Source: Phaeovulum molybdatiresistens (GTDB lineage: Bacteria > Pseudomonadota > Alphaproteobacteria > Rhodobacterales > Rhodobacteraceae). From it: 64,000 nucleotides of DNA. This document shows, piece by piece, positions 62,232 through 64,000 of this stretch; position 1 is the stretch's first letter; each line of letters begins with the position of its first letter. Made by a program: the position numbers and the translations under genes. The stretch spans positions 169,672 through 233,671 of the forward strand of contig NZ_JAMJFX010000002.1 in assembly GCF_023544865.1 (NCBI RefSeq), written 5' to 3'. The notes below the pieces were generated by a model. The model was not told the origin of the DNA. It saw only the letters and a list, made by a program, of their open reading frames with translations, and did not search any database.

Positions 62232-62489
62232 TTACACAGTTCATCCTGAACAAAGGGCTCAGGCCGGTGTAACTGCCTGATACCGGTCGTTTCGCGATCC
62301 TCGAGCAGCCAACAGGGTGTCCGTCATCAGGGCCCATGGAACAGTTTAGCATGATTGCGTAGCGGAGGGTTTGCGGTCGCGTTGTTGCGTTAGTCTGGTT
62401 TGAGACGTGATGCCCTTTTCCCCGTTGCTGTGACCCCCGATAACTCCTCCATCTGATGCTAGAGTCCGGCCCAAGGAGAGGACCGGACC

Positions 62490-62756
62490 ATGAAGCGATC
62501 GAAGTTCGCGGAAGAACAGATCATCGGCATCCTGCGGGAGCAGGACGCGGGAGCGAAGACAGCGGAGCTGTGCCGCCGGCACGGGATCAGCAGCGCGACG
62601 TTCTACGCCTGGAAAGCCAAGTTCGGCGGGATGGACGTCTCGGACGCGAAGCGGCTGAAGGCGCTTGAGGAGGAGAATGCCCGGTTGAAGCGGCTCTTGG
62701 CGGAGTCGCTGCTCGACCAGGCTGCGCTGAAGGACCTCCTGTCGCGAAAGTGGTAA
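62490..62756 (+). CDS. IS3-family transposase OrfA (HTH)
   Basis: An 88-residue DNA-binding protein with the HTH_8/InsE pattern MKRSKFAEEQIIGILREQDA, CRRHGISSATFYAWKAKFGG and a leucine-zipper end KALEEENARLKRLLAESLLD. It overlaps OrfB by seven bases, as is normal for IS3. GGAGAGG lies before the ATG. Confidence 0.88.
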   Translation: MKRSKFAEEQIIGILREQDAGAKTAELCRRHGISSATFYAWKAKFGGMDVSDAKRLKALEEENARLKRLLAESLLDQAALKDLLSRKW

Positions 62757-63357
62757 CGCCCGCCGCCAGGCACGAAACCGTCGCGATCCTCGTGGAACGC
62801 CACGAGATGAGCGAACGGCGGGCGTGTTCCGTGATCGGCGCGGACCGGACCTCGATCCGATACCGCGGCCGACGCCCCGATGATCAAGACCTGCGCGAGC
62901 GCCTGCGGGCGCTGGCGTCCGAGTGGCGCCGGTTCGGTTACCGGCGGCTGCATGTTCTGCTGAGGCGGGAGGGCCATGTCGTGAACCGCAAGAAGACCCA
63001 ACGGCTTTATCGCGAGGAAGGCCTCTCGGTGCGCAAGCGGTAGGGGCGGAAGAAGACGACGGGCACCCGGGCGCCGCTCCTGACGGTGGCCGCGCCGAAC
63101 GCGCGCTGGTCGGTCGACTTCGTGCATGACCAGTTCGCCCAAGGCAGGAGGTTCAGGATCTTCAACGTCATCAACGATGTCACGAAGGAATGCTTGGCGG
63201 CCGTGGTGGACACCTCGATCTCGGGCCGTCGCGTGGCGCGGGAACTGACGGCGCTGATCGCCCGGCGCGGCAGGCCCGGCCTGATCGTCTCCGACCACGG
63301 CACCGAGTTCACCTCGAACGCAATGCTGGCCTGGAGCGAGCAGGCGGGCGTGCCCTA
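62750..63357 (+). pseudogene. IS3-family transposase OrfB, nonsense codon and truncated
   Basis: DDE transposase with HTH_21 (RRFGYRRLHVLLRREGHVVN) and part of the rve domain. A TAG at 63041-63043 breaks the frame between VRKR and GRKK, a place where relatives have Arg-Gly. After it the frame continues with WSVDFVHDQF and LIVSDHGTEF, the first two catalytic Asp, and ends at QAGVP. The third acidic residue is lost to the adjacent insertion. Confidence 0.85.
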
Positions 63358-63429
63358 GGGTAATCCCCCCCGAAAGTAAGGGGCTGCATAAGTAGAATTT
63401 TCTCGGCAAGATGAACGAGGAGATTCTGA

Positions 63430-63693
63430 ATGAAGACAAGCAGATACACTGAGGCGCGGATCCTCGCGATCCTGCGGCAGGCCGAAGGCGGGATGCCGGT
63501 TGCCGAGCTGTGCCGTGAGCATGGCATGAGCAATGCGTCGTTTTACAAGTGGCGGGCGAAGTATGGCGGCATGGACGCGTCGCTGATCAGCCAGATGAAG
63601 GCCATTGAAGAGGAGAACCGGCGCCTGAAGCGGATGTATGCGGACCTCAGCATGCAGGCCGATCTGCTGAAGGAGGCCTTGGGAAAAAAATGA
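63430..63693 (+). CDS. IS3-family transposase OrfA
   Basis: An 87-residue HTH protein: MKTSRYTEARILAILRQAEG, CREHGMSNASFYKWRAKYGG and EEENRRLKRMYADLSMQADL. It ends GGA-AAA-AAA-TGA; the A7 run at 63684-63690 is the usual place for -1 frameshifting that fuses OrfA to OrfB in IS3 elements. AAGATGAACGAGGAG precedes the start. Confidence 0.92.
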   Translation: MKTSRYTEARILAILRQAEGGMPVAELCREHGMSNASFYKWRAKYGGMDASLISQMKAIEEENRRLKRMYADLSMQADLLKEALGKK

Positions 63694-64000
63694 CGCGGCC
63701 ATCTCAACGCCGCGAGATGGCCGAGAAAGCAGTGGCGCGCCACCAGGTCAGCATTGCGCTGGCCTGCCGTGCTTTTGGCGTCAGCGAGACCTGTTATCGC
63801 TACAGCCCGAAGCTGAAGGACGAGAACGAGGAGATCGCGGATCTGCTGGTCGGTCTGACGGACGCCCGCAAGACCTGGGGGTTTGGCCTGTGTTTCCTGC
63901 ATTTGCGCAACGTGAAAGGCCATCCTTGGAACCACAAGCGGGTCTATCGGATCTATTGCGCGCTGGAGTTGAACCTGCGGATCAAGCCGCGCAAACGGCT
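63690..64000 (+). CDS. IS3-family transposase OrfB, 3' end off window
   Basis: Frame -1 relative to OrfA, beginning at an ATG that overlaps the A7 run. The 103 readable codons give AEKAVARHQVSIALACRAFG, YRYSPKLKDENEEIADLLV and a HTH_21-type segment, typical for the N-terminus of IS3 OrfB. The catalytic domain lies outside the window. Confidence 0.88.
   Translation, partial: MTRPSQRREMAEKAVARHQVSIALACRAFGVSETCYRYSPKLKDENEEIADLLVGLTDARKTWGFGLCFLHLRNVKGHPWNHKRVYRIYCALELNLRIKPRKR

Larger units (their letters stand above)
62431..63357 (+). mobile_element. IS3-family element (IS1222/IS407-like), right end truncated
   Basis: The left end likely begins TGACCCCCGATAACTCC at 62431, 59 bases before OrfA. 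OrfA and OrfB follow, but OrfB stops within its catalytic domain at 63357, where another IS3 element begins. It carries a nonsense codon as well, so it is inactive. Confidence 0.75.
54678..64000. mobile_element. Candidate genomic island at tRNA-Ser (right end off window)
   Basis: From the tRNA-Ser to the right edge the window shows an integrase next to the tRNA 3' end, type IV restriction genes, a second integrase stub, IS3-family elements, several truncated genes and an AT-rich stretch near 61.1-62.2 kb unlike the flanking chromosome. No second copy of the tRNA 3' end is seen here, so the far attachment site would lie outside the window. Confidence 0.75.
63358..64000 (+). mobile_element. IS3-family element, continues past window
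   Basis: Begins within the previous element's OrfB near 63353-63358 (its exact left end is not certain) and holds an OrfA and the start of an OrfB. It extends beyond the right edge, so integrity cannot be judged. Confidence 0.8.

Overview
The window reads as a GC-rich alphaproteobacterial chromosome, most likely Rhodobacterales (Paracoccus/Rhodobacter-like). Supporting signs are a CckA hybrid kinase, a monomeric NADP-isocitrate dehydrogenase, a TAXI-type TRAP transporter, a GTTC-N7-GTTC SOS box before recA, a TTAA-N7-TTAA CtrA-type site before cckA, and strong GC3 codon use. The species cannot be fixed from sequence alone.

Bases 1-12.2k: a TAXI-TRAP uptake operon (permease running off the left edge, binding protein) divergent from an RpiR-type regulator; a GMC oxidoreductase divergent from a LysR regulator; a beta-CASP metallo-beta-lactamase protein coupled to a P-type cation ATPase; an aldehyde dehydrogenase. 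Bases 12.4-23.7k: a CPA1-type cation/proton antiporter with a cyclic-nucleotide-binding-like tail, an AhpD-like protein, icd, a PQQ-type sugar dehydrogenase and an RND efflux adaptor/pump pair. Bases 23.8-28.5k: an orphan chemotaxis module (large PAS-containing chemoreceptor, cheB, cheD).

Bases 28.6-47k are mostly housekeeping: cimA with a squalene-synthase-like gene, cysS, a class II amidotransferase, alaS, recA, a small sulfotransferase-like gene, cckA, an RsmB-type methyltransferase, guaB, a TehA/SLAC1-type channel, a GNAT/FemAB-like protein with small ORFs, and a FadL-type porin ending in a strong terminator. Bases 47.2-54.5k: an EamA exporter, a P-loop ATPase, metA (acetyl-CoA type by its key residue), an alpha/beta hydrolase, ppk2, an outer-membrane barrel, an SDR and a DUF2059 protein.

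A tRNA-Ser(CGA) at 54.68k marks a sharp change. Everything to the right edge looks like a genomic island: a tRNA-proximal tyrosine integrase cut by an IS3 remnant, an intact two-gene McrBC-type (type IV) restriction module with an unusual McrB N-terminus, a second integrase stub fused to a decayed helicase C-terminus, an AT-rich multi-pass membrane protein split by a T9 homopolymer, and two nested IS3-family elements. The apparently intact cargo is the McrBC pair; the split membrane protein is the least explained gene in the window.
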